The position numbers and the translations under genes are program-made. The notes under the pieces were generated by a model. It ran no database searches. It was not told where the DNA came from and saw only the letters and a program-made list of their open reading frames with translations. From assembly GCF_003544915.1 (NCBI RefSeq), contig NZ_CP032097.1, forward strand, positions 434,001-498,000: a DNA stretch of 64,000 nt. The letters are read 5' to 3'. Positions 1 through 10,109 of this stretch are shown here, in pieces. Each line of letters starts with the position of its first letter. Position 1 is the stretch's first letter. The DNA comes from Arcobacter ellisii (GTDB taxonomy: Bacteria; Campylobacterota; Campylobacteria; Campylobacterales; Arcobacteraceae).

Positions 1-928
1 AATTGATTTTATTTTTATACTCTTTAAAACTATTTTCAAAGAAATCCAAATCATCAACATTTTTTTCATGTAAATCTTTTTTAAATTGAGTTACTATTTT
101 TGTATATTCATCTTCAATCAAAATATCTTTTTGTTGTGCTCTTGATTCAAGTGCCATTCTTGCAGAAATAGGAACAACTTTAGCAAAATATTTTGAGAAT
201 TTTTCACTTACATATTTTGTAGTTGTTTCAACTTGTTCAGGAGTTAATTTATCCTTTTGATTTAAAACACATAAAGATTTATTTTTAAAGTGTTGCATAT
301 ACTCTTCTAAAACTTCAGCTTCTGATAGTTTTCCTGCATTATCAATAAGTGTTAACCAAATAATTCCACCAACATCTCTTAGAACTTTTCTAGTTGTTTC
401 TGTATCACTTTGCGATTGAGAATTAAGTCCTGGTGTATCAACAAATGAAATATCTTTTAATATATCCATTGGTGCATAAAGTGTTAGATATTTTATATCT
501 TTCATTTCATGTTGTCTTTGGTCTGTAAAATCAGCAATTGATTCAATAGGAGCAAACTCTTGTGCACCTGAATAATAAGTGATTTTTAGTTTATACTCTT
601 CACCATAATTTATAAAGTTAACTTTTGAAGTAACTGGCGTAATTCCTGTTGGTAAAATATTTCTTGAAAGCAAAGCATTTAAAAATGTAGATTTACCAGC
701 AGAAAACTGTCCTGTAATTGCAACTTCCATTGGATATCTTGCACGTCTTATTTGTTTATTTAAAATACCTTTTAATTGATTTGAAGGAAAGAATTTTTCA
801 TCAAGAAGTTTATCTTGAACCTTTTTTATATCTCCAACTAAACCTTCATCATAAACAATTTCTTCAATATTATAGGTCTCTTTATATTCGTTAATAAAAC
901 TTTTTAGGATATTTAGATTTGCACTCAT
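1..928 (-). CDS. Dynamin-like GTPase, first of a pair (partial, C-terminus outside window)
   Basis: Large GTPase of the bacterial dynamin family, probably acting on the inner membrane. About 309 N-terminal residues are visible and the frame is open to the window edge. The G1/P-loop GQFSAGKST lies near residue 71-79, G3 DTPGLNSQ near 161 and G4 NQKDK near 221. The start is ATG at 926-928, which overlaps the TAA of the upstream gene by one base (TAATG), so the two are translationally coupled. C. jejuni carries a comparable side-by-side pair (DLP1/DLP2) reported to form a hetero-oligomer that tethers membranes. Assigning this member to one of the two would be inference. The N-terminal part before the P-loop is short compared with its partner. 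Confidence 0.85.
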   Translation of the reverse strand, partial: MSANLNILKSFINEYKETYNIEEIVYDEGLVGDIKKVQDKLLDEKFFPSNQLKGILNKQIRRARYPMEVAITGQFSAGKSTFLNALLSRNILPTGITPVTSKVNFINYGEEYKLKITYYSGAQEFAPIESIADFTDQRQHEMKDIKYLTLYAPMDILKDISFVDTPGLNSQSQSDTETTRKVLRDVGGIIWLTLIDNAGKLSEAEVLEEYMQHFKNKSLCVLNQKDKLTPEQVETTTKYVSEKFSKYFAKVVPISARMALESRAQQKDILIEDEYTKIVTQFKKDLHEKNVDDLDFFENSFKEYKNKIN

Positions 929-3279
929 TAGTATAATCCTTTTATAGTTGTTGAAATATTTTCAAGTTTTTTAATGTTTTTATGTATATCAATCGATAAT
1001 TGTGCTCTGTTTTTATCATTTTCTTCAAATGTATTGATTTGATTTTGAAGTGTTTCTTCATCATTTTTTAATTTTTGTTCAAAAGATTTTAGTGGAGCAT
1101 TTAAAGTTTTGAAGAATGAATCAATCAGTAATGTACTAACTTTTTTAGCTTTTGATTTAATATCTTCTTCAATCGAAGTAAATTGATTTGATATAAATCC
1201 TTCAATTTCTCTATCTAGTTCATTTATTTTTGACTCTTTTGATTTTGAAACAGCTTCTGTGATTAAAGATACTAAAACTTCATTATTTGAAGTTAAAAAT
1301 CCTGATTTGAAATCATCTTGGAAAAATCCTCTTGCATCAAAGTTCTCATTTTTGTGACCAATTGTAAATCCCATATCATGATATTTTTGTTCACATTGTT
1401 CACCAATTGTTTGAGATTTTTTAATAAATTTATATCTATAATCTCTAATTACATCAATAATCCCATCTTTTATTGCTGTTTCAACAATAACTTTGATTCT
1501 ACTATTTTCAGGTCTTTTTTTAGTTTTTTCAAAAGAGTATCTAACATCACTTACAACTCTTTGTTTTATAACTGTTTGTAAGTCAATTAATTCACTTTGT
1601 AAAAAAGTTTCAAGTGAGTCAATATATGATTTTGCGTCATTTTTATAAAAATTGATATCTTCACTCATTGCTTGGAAAATTCTTGTATTTACCGCTTTTT
1701 TCTTATTAAACTCTTCTAACTCTTTTTCTAATTCATCTTTTGATTTTGATAAAAGTTTTAACTCATAGTTGTAAAATGATGTCTGTTTTTCAATAATTTT
1801 TTGTAGTTGATTTTTAGATGATTGAATTACAAGTTCACCTTTTTGTGAATTTGTTCCAAAAAGTGTTTCAGTTAAATATTTTTCAATCTCTAAAATTCCT
1901 GTATCTTCAAGTCTAAATCCAGCATCTAATGCCTCTTGAGCTCGACCAGTTCTATGTAAAAGTGCCATTCTTCCAGAAATAGGAATAAACTTAATAGTTT
2001 TTAAAATGTAATCAAGTTGAGAATCTTTATTTTGAGCTTTTAATTGTCGCTCAATTGATGATTTTGTATATTTAATAACTTCATCAAGTTGCTCTTTTGT
2101 AACTGTATCAGCACGTGTAATTACAATTAAAAGTTTTGAAATATTTTGGTATAAAACAGCATCAATGATAAACTCAACATCTTTTAAAGTTGCACTTTGT
2201 GATACATTCATTAGATGTAACATCATATCACATTGAGAAATATACTCTTTTGTTATCTCTTCTCTTTGAATAACTGGGTCATCAAGTCCTGGTGTGTCAA
2301 CTATTTCAATTCCATCACTTAAAAAATCAAGTTTTGAACCAAGTTCAACGTATTTTACAAGATTACATTTTTTCCCACTTGCTTCTGCTGATGTATAAGA
2401 AGATAAATCTTTTATATCAACTTCATCAAATCTTGAAACAGGTCTTATATAATTTTTTAGATTTTCACCAAAAATTCTATTTGTTTCATTTACGAACTCT
2501 CTCATAGATTCAAGTTGTTCAGCAGATTTTTTTATTCTATCCCACTCTTGAGTATTCCAGTAATAAACTTTTGCAGTATCTGTTGGATTATGTTTTACTA
2601 TTGTTAAGTTTGCAGTTTCTGGAACAACAGCACTTCCAAGAATTTCTCTTCCCATAAGGGCATTTAACATTGTTGATTTCCCAGCATTCATAACACCAGT
2701 AATTCCAATTGAGAATTTTTGATTATCTAAATAGTTTTTTGTATTTTCAAGTTCTTCTAATACTTCTTTATTTGAAATATCATTTTTTAATTCATTTATT
2801 AATTCTTCTAAAGTAGTTTTTAACTCTTTAAATGAAGATTTATTCTCTTCATCAATTTTTTCAACCTGATTATGAGATTGTTCTTCAACTAAATCAAGTT
2901 CTTTATATTCAAATAAAGATAATAGTTTATTATAGTGTTCGCTATTTATAATATTTTCATTTTTCAAATATTCAAAAGAAGAGTGTAAAATATTTATATT
3001 TTGTTTTGATTTATTTTGTAAGATAGTCTCTATAATATTGTGTTGTAAATGGTTTAATTCATTTAAGTTAGAAGGACTTTTTACTTTTATTTGTTGACAT
3101 AATGTTTTAAATGATGTAAGTGGTAAAAATTTATCGTAATTTTTTCTAGTTGCACTTATAATTAAAGCAAATATAGTAAATGTTTCCTCATTTATAGTTG
3201 CTTCTATTGGTTCAACATCTAAATTCTGTTCAAATGTGATACCGTGATATAATAAAAAGTAGTCATTTACTAAACTCAT
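928..3279 (-). CDS. Dynamin-like GTPase, second of a pair (783 aa)
   Basis: Second bacterial dynamin-like protein, transcribed first in the pair. A roughly 185-residue helical N-terminal extension with a coiled-coil look precedes the GTPase domain. G1 is GVMNAGKST (195-203), G3 is DTPGLDDP (about 325), and TRAD serves as G4. The C-terminal 300 residues are Lys/Glu-rich helices, as expected for the stalk and membrane-binding paddle of dynamin-like proteins. The ATG at 3277-3279 follows GGGAG at about 8 bases. The two proteins differ greatly in length (this one is much longer before its P-loop), consistent with non-equivalent subunits. Only a short hairpin-filled gap separates it from frdB upstream, so expression may rely partly on read-through. 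Proposed roles in membrane tethering, fission or stress come from the family, not from this sequence. Confidence 0.88.
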   Translation of the reverse strand: MSLVNDYFLLYHGITFEQNLDVEPIEATINEETFTIFALIISATRKNYDKFLPLTSFKTLCQQIKVKSPSNLNELNHLQHNIIETILQNKSKQNINILHSSFEYLKNENIINSEHYNKLLSLFEYKELDLVEEQSHNQVEKIDEENKSSFKELKTTLEELINELKNDISNKEVLEELENTKNYLDNQKFSIGITGVMNAGKSTMLNALMGREILGSAVVPETANLTIVKHNPTDTAKVYYWNTQEWDRIKKSAEQLESMREFVNETNRIFGENLKNYIRPVSRFDEVDIKDLSSYTSAEASGKKCNLVKYVELGSKLDFLSDGIEIVDTPGLDDPVIQREEITKEYISQCDMMLHLMNVSQSATLKDVEFIIDAVLYQNISKLLIVITRADTVTKEQLDEVIKYTKSSIERQLKAQNKDSQLDYILKTIKFIPISGRMALLHRTGRAQEALDAGFRLEDTGILEIEKYLTETLFGTNSQKGELVIQSSKNQLQKIIEKQTSFYNYELKLLSKSKDELEKELEEFNKKKAVNTRIFQAMSEDINFYKNDAKSYIDSLETFLQSELIDLQTVIKQRVVSDVRYSFEKTKKRPENSRIKVIVETAIKDGIIDVIRDYRYKFIKKSQTIGEQCEQKYHDMGFTIGHKNENFDARGFFQDDFKSGFLTSNNEVLVSLITEAVSKSKESKINELDREIEGFISNQFTSIEEDIKSKAKKVSTLLIDSFFKTLNAPLKSFEQKLKNDEETLQNQINTFEENDKNRAQLSIDIHKNIKKLENISTTIKGLY

Positions 3280-3292
3280 TTTCTAATCTCCC

Positions 3293-3344
3293 AAAAATAT
3301 AAAAAGTTAAATATCATTAATGATATTTAACTTTTTATATTTTT
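3293..3344 (-). terminator. 52-bp perfect palindrome, terminator of frdCAB
   Basis: A perfect inverted repeat centred on ATCATTAATGAT, with arms that end in A5 and T5 on either side, lies just downstream of frdB and 14 bases before the dynamin-like ORF starts. It can act in both directions. Its stem is almost pure A/T apart from two G/C pairs per arm, so termination may be partial and allow read-through into the GTPase pair. Confidence 0.65.
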
Positions 3345-3350
3345 TTATTT

Positions 3351-3371
3351 ACGAAGGAGGAAATCCTTCGT
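3351..3371 (-). other. GC-containing hairpin after frdB
   Basis: Stem ACGAAGGA / TCCTTCGT with loop ggaaa, directly after the frdB stop codon. On the minus strand it is not followed by a T-run. It is therefore more likely a 3'-end stabilising hairpin placed before the A/T palindrome at 3293-3344 than a terminator on its own. Confidence 0.45.
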
Positions 3372-3376
3372 AATAA

Positions 3377-4108
3377 TTATCTAAGTGCTACTAATTTTCT
3401 TCTTAAGTAAGCAATTTTGTTTTGTAATGGTAAGTGTTTTGGACAATGGTCTTCACAAGCCATTAAAGACATACAACCAAAGATTCCATCATCATCACCG
3501 ATTAATTCATAGAAATCTTCAGCAGTTCTTTTGTCATGTGGGTCAACTTCAAATCTTGCAACTCTGTTTAATCCAACAGGTCCAACGAAGTTAGGTCTCA
3601 TTAACATTGTTCCACAAGAAGCAACACAAATACCACACTCTATACATCTATCTAATTCAAATGTATCATTTGCAACATCTGGATCAATTCTTTCTTCCAT
3701 TTTTGTAATATCAGTCTCTTCATTTGTTACAATCCAAGATTGAACTCTTTTAGACATAGCATCCATCCATTTACCTGTATTTACAGATAAATCTTTGATT
3801 AATTCAAATGCAGGCATAGGCATTAATTGTAATTTTCCAGTTGGATAGTTAGCAATTAATGTTCTACACGCTAGTGATGGTTTACCATTTACAACCATAC
3901 CACAAGAACCACAAATACCAGCTCTACAAACGAAATCAAAAGATAAATCTGGATCCATTGTTTCTCTAATTTTCATTAATGCAATGAAAAGAGTCATCCC
4001 TGGAGTCTCTTCTAATTTGTACTCAACAAAGTGAGGTTTAGAAACCTTACTTCTTGGATTGAATTTTAGAACTGAAATAGTTATTTCTCTACCTTTTTCA
4101 ATACTCAT
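3377..4108 (-). CDS. frdB: Fumarate reductase/succinate dehydrogenase iron-sulfur subunit
   Basis: Electron-transfer subunit of quinol:fumarate reductase, bridging the flavin subunit and the membrane cytochrome b. The N-terminal [2Fe-2S] ligands are C61, C66, C69 and C81 (CRAGICGSC). Then come [11 protein letters not shown] for the [4Fe-4S] centre and [12 protein letters not shown] for the third cluster. The length of 243 aa matches Campylobacter/Wolinella FrdB. Its start overlaps the frdA stop by one base, and it is the last gene of frdCAB. The sequence cannot tell whether the enzyme works mainly as fumarate reductase or succinate dehydrogenase; the Wolinella-type layout and nitrate-respiring lifestyle allow both. 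Confidence 0.95.
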   Translation of the reverse strand: MSIEKGREITISVLKFNPRSKVSKPHFVEYKLEETPGMTLFIALMKIRETMDPDLSFDFVCRAGICGSCGMVVNGKPSLACRTLIANYPTGKLQLMPMPAFELIKDLSVNTGKWMDAMSKRVQSWIVTNEETDITKMEERIDPDVANDTFELDRCIECGICVASCGTMLMRPNFVGPVGLNRVARFEVDPHDKRTAEDFYELIGDDDGIFGCMSLMACEDHCPKHLPLQNKIAYLRRKLVALR

Positions 4109-6093
4109 TATAAATCTCCTGCTCTTTCGTTTTTCTCTCTATAATTCATTGGTAAGCTAAATGGCATTAATGCATCTTGGATTTCGTGTCTATCTTTACC
4201 TTCAGCTTGCATTTTTTCTGTTACTTCATCAACAATTGCTTGTCTTTTTTCTGAATCTGGATGTTCTATAATCATACCTTTTGCACCATATCCTCTAAAT
4301 GCAGGAGGTAATTCCATAGTCATAATGTCTAATGGCTCATAAGATACTGTTGGAGTTGTTTGATTTTCATCAGGCCAAGAAGTTAATGTTCTATTTAACC
4401 AGTTAGCATCATCTCTTTTTAAGTAATCTTCTCTATAGTGTGCCCCTCTTGACTCAGTTCTTTGTAATGCACCTTTAGCAACACAAAGAGCAACTTTTAA
4501 CATTCTTGGAACTCTATATGCTTCTTCAAGTTCTGGGTTACCAGCTCTTTCTTTAGATTTTACATTGATTTGTTTTGTTTTTTTCAATAAATCTTCTAAC
4601 TCGTTAACAGCTGCTTCTAAGTTAACACCATCTCTAAAGATTCCAACTTTTTCATCCATTAGATTTTGCATTCTGTTTTTAATTTTGAAAATATCTTCAT
4701 TTCCATTATAAGCTAAAATTTCATCTAAATATTTATCTTGTTTGTCTAAGAATTTTTGAACAGTAGCAGTTGGAATATTTACGTCATTTGCTAAACAATA
4801 ATCAGCAAAATAGTTACCAATAATCATACCTGCAACAACTGTTTCAGAAACAGAGTTTCCTCCAAGTCTGTTAAATCCATGCATATCCCAACAAGCAGCT
4901 TCACCACAAGCAAATAGACCTGCTAAGTTTTGTGATTCACCAGTTGGTTTAGTTCTAATTCCACCCATTGAGTAGTGTTGCATTGGAAGAACTGGAGCCC
5001 ATCCTTTTCTACCTTCATCAGCTGGATCGATACCGTTAAAAATCATACAAATTTCTTGAACGTCTCTTAAGTTTCTTTCAATATGCTCTCTACCTAAGAT
5101 AGAAATATCTAACCATACGTGGTATCCATAAGGAGAAGGAACCCCTTTACCATTTCTGATATGCTCAATCATTCTTCTAGAAACAACGTCTCTTGAAGCA
5201 AGTTCTTTTTTCTCTGGCTCGTAATCTGGCATAAATCTGTGACCATCAACGTCTCTTAAGATTCCACCATCTCCTCTACAACCTTCAGTTAATAAAATTC
5301 CTGATGGTACGATTGGTGTTGGGTGGAATTGAACAGCTTCCATATTTCCTAAAGTTGCAATTCCAGTTTCAAGTGCAATAGCAGCTCCTGTACCTTCACA
5401 AATAACTGCATTAGTAGTTTGTTTAAATACTCTTCCATATCCACCTGTAGCAATACATGTACCTTTTGCAACGTAAGCTTCTAATTCACCTGTAATTAAA
5501 TCTCTTACAACTGCTCCATAACATCTTCCACCTTCGTGAATAATAGATAAAGCTTCTTTTCTATCTCTAATATCTACATTGTGTTTTAAAGCTTCATTTG
5601 CAACACCAAATAACATTGTGTGTCCAGTTGCATCAGCTGTATAACAAGTTCTCCATTTTTTAGTTCCACCAAAGTCTCTTGATGTAATTAATCCATGTCT
5701 ATCTTCATCTTCTGTAATTGTTGTTTTTTTAGCATTAATAACAGCTTCTCTTGTTCCAGCTTTAACTCTAGACCAAGGTACCCCCCAAGATGCTAATTCT
5801 CTAATAGCTTTTGGTGCAGTGTGAACAAACATTCTAGCAACAATTTGGTCACATCCCCAGTCAGAACCTTTTACAGTATCTGCAAAGTGTAAATCCTCAT
5901 TATCACCATCAGACATTTTTGAGTTACCTAATGAAGCTTGCATACCACCTTGTGCAGCAGCAGAGTGTGATCTTTTAACAGGTACTAAAGATAAAACTGT
6001 AGTACTTAATCCCTTTTTTTGTGCAGCAACAGCAGCTCTTAAACCTGCTAATCCTCCACCAATAACTAGTGCATCACAGTAATTAATTTTCAT
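4108..6093 (-). CDS. frdA: Fumarate reductase/succinate dehydrogenase flavoprotein subunit
   Basis: Catalytic subunit that interconverts fumarate and succinate. The N-terminal FAD-binding motif is [12 protein letters not shown]. The HSAAAQGG segment around residue 44 contains the His that covalently carries FAD in this family. At 661 aa it is in the epsilon FrdA size range and longer than E. coli FrdA. The start codon overlaps the frdC stop by one base and the stop overlaps the frdB start, so the subunits are translationally coupled. No missing catalytic segments were noticed. Confidence 0.95.
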   Translation of the reverse strand: MKINYCDALVIGGGLAGLRAAVAAQKKGLSTTVLSLVPVKRSHSAAAQGGMQASLGNSKMSDGDNEDLHFADTVKGSDWGCDQIVARMFVHTAPKAIRELASWGVPWSRVKAGTREAVINAKKTTITEDEDRHGLITSRDFGGTKKWRTCYTADATGHTMLFGVANEALKHNVDIRDRKEALSIIHEGGRCYGAVVRDLITGELEAYVAKGTCIATGGYGRVFKQTTNAVICEGTGAAIALETGIATLGNMEAVQFHPTPIVPSGILLTEGCRGDGGILRDVDGHRFMPDYEPEKKELASRDVVSRRMIEHIRNGKGVPSPYGYHVWLDISILGREHIERNLRDVQEICMIFNGIDPADEGRKGWAPVLPMQHYSMGGIRTKPTGESQNLAGLFACGEAACWDMHGFNRLGGNSVSETVVAGMIIGNYFADYCLANDVNIPTATVQKFLDKQDKYLDEILAYNGNEDIFKIKNRMQNLMDEKVGIFRDGVNLEAAVNELEDLLKKTKQINVKSKERAGNPELEEAYRVPRMLKVALCVAKGALQRTESRGAHYREDYLKRDDANWLNRTLTSWPDENQTTPTVSYEPLDIMTMELPPAFRGYGAKGMIIEHPDSEKRQAIVDEVTEKMQAEGKDRHEIQDALMPFSLPMNYREKNERAGDL

Positions 6094-6893
6094 TATGCAA
6101 TTCTCCCAACATTTTTATTTGAAATATTTAACTCCATAACTTTTGCTGTAGGAGTATATTTTTGTCCAACTGTTCCATTTTTAGCATTTTCCATACCAAT
6201 TTTCATATAAGCTGCAAGTGATGCAAAACCTAATACTAAGAAAAATACAGTTAAAGCCCATTTAACTTTTTTAAGTGCTTTTCTTGTTGCTTTTGGATTT
6301 TCTCCATCAAACCATCCCCATTTAACACATAATCTATAAAGACCAATTGTTCCATGGAATTCAACTGCTAATAATAAAAGAATATATAAAGGCCACATCC
6401 ACTCAGACCAGATTCTATCTGAACTCTCGTAAGGTCCGATATCAGCTGAGTTAGTCATAATGATATATAAGTGAACTGAACCTAAAAAGAACATCGCAAA
6501 ACCTGTGAATGCTTGAATAAACCAAAGTTTTGTATCATCATGTCCCATACTATTTGAGTGAGCTTTCATTACTTGGTATTGTTTAAAGTTACCAGGTAAT
6601 TTTCTCATACCTAAAGCAGCATGAACTATAAAAACTACAAATATTATTGCAGCAGCTATAGTAACTAATATTGGATTTCCACCTTCAAAAATAAAACTTC
6701 CCTCTAAAAGTTTTGTTACAGTGTACATAAAATCTTTCGAAATTAATATCGATGATACTAACAACATATGCGCCCACATAAATAAAGCTAAGAAACCACC
6801 AGTAAAACTTTGCATAAAATCAAGTTTTGCAGGTAATCTACTTTTCTTCCCTTCAACTGTTTTTCCTAAATAACCTTCTATTAGGTCACTCAT
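6093..6893 (-). CDS. frdC: Fumarate reductase cytochrome b subunit
   Basis: Single-chain, five-helix dihaem cytochrome b that anchors FrdAB in the inner membrane and reacts with menaquinol. At 266 aa it is close to Wolinella FrdC. His residues suited to haem binding occur within the hydrophobic segments (for example in [24 protein letters not shown] and [11 protein letters not shown]). This one-subunit anchor, as opposed to the FrdC/FrdD pair of enterobacteria, is the strongest sign of the epsilon type. It is the first gene of frdCAB, preceded by an AAGGAT ribosome site. A promoter region with two sets of 11-bp-spaced direct repeats lies upstream. Confidence 0.93.
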   Translation of the reverse strand: MSDLIEGYLGKTVEGKKSRLPAKLDFMQSFTGGFLALFMWAHMLLVSSILISKDFMYTVTKLLEGSFIFEGGNPILVTIAAAIIFVVFIVHAALGMRKLPGNFKQYQVMKAHSNSMGHDDTKLWFIQAFTGFAMFFLGSVHLYIIMTNSADIGPYESSDRIWSEWMWPLYILLLLAVEFHGTIGLYRLCVKWGWFDGENPKATRKALKKVKWALTVFFLVLGFASLAAYMKIGMENAKNGTVGQKYTPTAKVMELNISNKNVGRIA

Positions 6894-6925
6894 TTGCTAT
6901 CCTTTCTGCGATTTAGATTTTTTTG

Positions 6926-6945
6926 AATAATAGCAAAATAATAGC
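6926..6945 (-). promoter_or_regulatory. Candidate frdCAB -10 region with tandem AATAATAGC
   Basis: On the minus strand the motif GCTATTATT occurs twice with an 11-base period (plus strand AATAATAGC at 6926-6934 and 6937-6945). Each copy contains TATTAT, an acceptable -10 hexamer, so start sites near 6920 or 6931 are possible. No good -35 is visible, as is usual for Campylobacterota sigma70 promoters. Confidence 0.4.
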
Positions 6946-6997
6946 TTAAATCTTCTTCAAATATCTTTATTTTGTTTGTTTGATTGAGCTCTTTTAT

Positions 6998-7017
6998 GGT
7001 TACAAATTGGTTACAAA
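6998..7017 (-). promoter_or_regulatory. Tandem GGTTACAAA repeat upstream of frdCAB
   Basis: GGTTACAAA occurs at 6998-7006 and again at 7009-7017, one helical turn (11 bp) apart. This is the spacing at which OmpR-type response regulators commonly bind as head-to-tail dimers. The pair lies about 65-90 bp upstream of the candidate frd start sites, a reasonable activator position. The identity of the regulator is unknown. Confidence 0.4.
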
Positions 7018-7038
7018 ATCCCTTTTAAAGGGATTTTT
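7014..7038 (-). terminator. nuo operon terminator
   Basis: Inverted repeat AAAATCCCTTT / AAAGGGATTTT (7015-7025 and 7027-7037), about 66 bases past the nuoN stop. On the minus strand the stem closes with a TTTT run. It fits a rho-independent terminator for the long nuo transcript, and insulates frdCAB. Confidence 0.65.
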
Positions 7039-7103
7039 GATTAGATAGAGATTGACAAATTATTTGCTAGATTAAAAGTGTTGATGTTACTAATTAACAC
7101 AAA

Positions 7104-8624
7104 CTATTTTATAAATAATGATTGAACAGATAATTGTGATAAATTAATGATTGTATCAATGTTTATTACGGGAATAAAAAATACAATAGCTGAACCAATT
7201 CCACCCAAAATTGTTAAGATTGCAACAAATGCAATTGCATAAGTTGAAACTCTTTTATCATTAAATTCTTCTGTTTCAATATAATGAACTGAAGGATAAA
7301 AATACATCATTGCAATAAGTTTAAAATAGTAATAAACAGATACAATAGTTGCAATAATTGCAACTATTGTAAGTACAGTATAACCTGCATTTATAGCTTC
7401 TGTAAATACATAAAATTTACCAATAAATCCTATTGTTGAAGGTATTCCTGCAAGTGAAAATAAAAATATTGTCATCATTGCAGCTAAAAAAGGTCTTTGT
7501 TTTGCTAAACCTTTAAAATCATCATATGTAACTTTTACATTTGTTTCTGAAATAATATGAGAAGCTAATCCAAATGCACCAAGAGCAGATAATAAATAGG
7601 CAATTAAATAAAACATAATTGCATAAGCGGAGTCAATATTAATTAGTTGATTATCTTTATATCCAAGAGCAATAAAAGCTAAAAGTAAATAACCTGTATG
7701 AACTATAGATGAAGCTGCTAACATTCTTTTTACTATTTGTTGTGTAATTGCAAGCCAAGTTCCAAATACTAAAGTAAAAATAATTATTATTGAAATGATA
7801 CCATCCCAAAAATCAATAATAGGTGCTATATATCCTAAAATTATTCGTAAGAAAAATGAAAAAATTGCAATTTTAAATGTCGATGCCATATAAGCAGTGA
7901 TAATCATAGGTGCGCCCCTATAAACATCCAATAACCAAGATTGGAAAGGAAACGCTGCTATTTTGAATAGGAATGTAAATAAAATTAGAGTAAATCCAAT
8001 ATAAACTAAAACCATATTTTGTGAATCAGCATTATTTATAAATATTAAAATATCAGCTAAATTTGTACTTGTCGTTGCACCAAAAATTAGAACTACACCT
8101 AAAAGATAAAAAGCTCCAATAAATGAACCTAAAACTAGATATTTAAAAATTGCTTCAACTCTTTTTGTATCATCAGAGTTGTATCCAACCATAATATAAA
8201 CAGAAAAAGAGGCAATTTCAAGGGCAATATAAGCTGTTACTAACTCATTTGAGTGTGCTAATATCATCATTCCAAAAAGAGCAAATAATAATAAAGAGAA
8301 AAATTCCCCTTTAAAATAACTTCTATGTTGAAAATAGTGTTCACCAATTAGTAAAGTTAGTAATGTTCCAGCAATTAATAATATATTGAAAAAATTTGAA
8401 AAACTATCAAACGTTAAAACATCATTTAAAAAATGTGGAAAAGGTTGAACTGAATATGAACTATTTATATTCAGTAGTGTAAATCCTAATGCAATAATCA
8501 AAAAGAATGATGAAACAACGATGAAATTTTTAACACTAAATCTTTCATACATACTCATAAACATAAGAACCATTGCTCCAAGTAGGATTATTAAACTTGG
8601 AATTAGATACAAAAATTGATTCAT
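7104..8624 (-). CDS. nuoN: NADH-quinone oxidoreductase subunit N
   Basis: Antiporter-like proton-pumping membrane subunit of complex I (506 aa), hydrophobic throughout with about 14 transmembrane helices. Conserved family features are the buried acidic [14 protein letters not shown] segment (TM5 Glu), lysine-bearing helices such as [16 protein letters not shown], and the [13 protein letters not shown] loop. It is the last gene of the nuo operon, overlapping nuoM by four bases (ATGA), and is followed by a hairpin terminator. Confidence 0.95.
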   Translation of the reverse strand: MNQFLYLIPSLIILLGAMVLMFMSMYERFSVKNFIVVSSFFLIIALGFTLLNINSSYSVQPFPHFLNDVLTFDSFSNFFNILLIAGTLLTLLIGEHYFQHRSYFKGEFFSLLLFALFGMMILAHSNELVTAYIALEIASFSVYIMVGYNSDDTKRVEAIFKYLVLGSFIGAFYLLGVVLIFGATTSTNLADILIFINNADSQNMVLVYIGFTLILFTFLFKIAAFPFQSWLLDVYRGAPMIITAYMASTFKIAIFSFFLRIILGYIAPIIDFWDGIISIIIIFTLVFGTWLAITQQIVKRMLAASSIVHTGYLLLAFIALGYKDNQLINIDSAYAIMFYLIAYLLSALGAFGLASHIISETNVKVTYDDFKGLAKQRPFLAAMMTIFLFSLAGIPSTIGFIGKFYVFTEAINAGYTVLTIVAIIATIVSVYYYFKLIAMMYFYPSVHYIETEEFNDKRVSTYAIAFVAILTILGGIGSAIVFFIPVINIDTIINLSQLSVQSLFIK

Positions 8625-10108
8625 TTTGCTGCTCCAATATGTAAGATGTCATTTAAGTAATGAGTAACGGTTGGTTCAAATTTATTAATAAAAATTTCTG
8701 GATAAAGACCCATTAAAAATACAAGAATAACCCAAGGAATTAATCCAATTATCTCTTTTATTTTTAAATCTCTCATTGTAAGTTCAGCAGAGCCTTCAGG
8801 TCTATCTTGCAAAATTGCTCTTTGAAACATCCACAACATATAAGAAGCTCCAATAATAACTGTAAGTGCAGCTACATATCCTAAAGATGTATTAAATTCA
8901 TAAATTCCAAAAATTATAAGTAATTCTGAAACAAAACCATTAGTTCCAGGTAATCCTACATTTGAAAATAACATAACAGCAAAAATAAAAGTAAATATTG
9001 GTGCCTTTTTTGCAATTCCACCTAAATCTTTAATTGTTTTAAATCCTGTTTGTTCTTGTAATAATCCAACAAGTAAAAATAGTGCACCAGTTGCGATTGC
9101 GTGAGCAATTATTAAATATAATGCTCCATTTATTCCATATGAGTTTAAAGAAAAAATACCAGCAGATATAAAACTTAAATGTGAAGCAGAAGAATAAGCA
9201 AACATCCTTTTAATGTCATCTTGCATAAGTGCAGCAATTCCAAAATAGATAAGCCCAAATAGACCAATTGCTACAAACCAAGTTGAAAATTCAACATAAA
9301 TATCTGGAAAAATTGGAATCATAAATCTAACAATTGCATAAACTCCAAGTTTAGCCATAATTGAAGACAATAAAAATACTGCACCAGTTGGAGCATTTTT
9401 ATATGTTTCCATAATCCAAGTATGAAGAGGGAAAATTGGAATTTTTATTGCAAATGCAGCTAAAAATGCTAAAAATAACCATACTTTTGTATTGTAATCA
9501 ATCGTTGTAATTGTCATTAATTTATCATATGCAAAAGACCAAGTTCCAAATTCATTGTGATATGCAACTCCTAAATATAAAATTGCAATAAACATTAAAA
9601 GAGAACCAACCATTGTATAAACAGTTACTTTAATAGTTGTAAAAACTCTATTTCCAAAACCATATTGTCCAATTAATAAAAAAACTGGTAAAAGCATAAC
9701 TTCCCAAAAGAAATAAAACAGAACAACATCTAAAGCTAGAACAGCACCAGTAACTCCTGTTTGAACTAAAAGCATATTTATCCAATAACCTTTAGTTTTT
9801 CCTTCCCATAAAAGTAAATATGAAGTTGGTATTAAAATTGCAATCATCATTAAAATTGTAAGAGAAAATCCATCTAATCCAATATAATAATTAATTCCAT
9901 AACTCTCAATCCAAGGTACATTTGTTAGAAATTGCATACCTGATGTTGGTTCAAATTCTATATAAATTTTTAAAACAAGTGCAAGAATAACAGTTGTAGT
10001 CAAAAAAGCTATATTTCTGATTGTGTTAACATCTCTTGTTGTTATCATCAAACCAAAAGCAACAACTGCAGGTAAAAATATAATAAATGAAAGAATATCT
10101 GCACTCAT
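8621..10108 (-). CDS. nuoM: NADH-quinone oxidoreductase subunit M
   Basis: Second antiporter-like subunit of the complex I membrane arm (495 aa), a likely proton channel. It shows the NuoM-typical [20 protein letters not shown] region with the essential TM5 Glu, [20 protein letters not shown] with the key Lys and His, and SSASHLSFI on the broken helix. It starts one base after the nuoL stop and overlaps nuoN by four bases. Length and motifs are normal for the family. Confidence 0.95.
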   Translation of the reverse strand: MSADILSFIIFLPAVVAFGLMITTRDVNTIRNIAFLTTTVILALVLKIYIEFEPTSGMQFLTNVPWIESYGINYYIGLDGFSLTILMMIAILIPTSYLLLWEGKTKGYWINMLLVQTGVTGAVLALDVVLFYFFWEVMLLPVFLLIGQYGFGNRVFTTIKVTVYTMVGSLLMFIAILYLGVAYHNEFGTWSFAYDKLMTITTIDYNTKVWLFLAFLAAFAIKIPIFPLHTWIMETYKNAPTGAVFLLSSIMAKLGVYAIVRFMIPIFPDIYVEFSTWFVAIGLFGLIYFGIAALMQDDIKRMFAYSSASHLSFISAGIFSLNSYGINGALYLIIAHAIATGALFLLVGLLQEQTGFKTIKDLGGIAKKAPIFTFIFAVMLFSNVGLPGTNGFVSELLIIFGIYEFNTSLGYVAALTVIIGASYMLWMFQRAILQDRPEGSAELTMRDLKIKEIIGLIPWVILVFLMGLYPEIFINKFEPTVTHYLNDILHIGAAK

Positions 10109-10109
10109 A

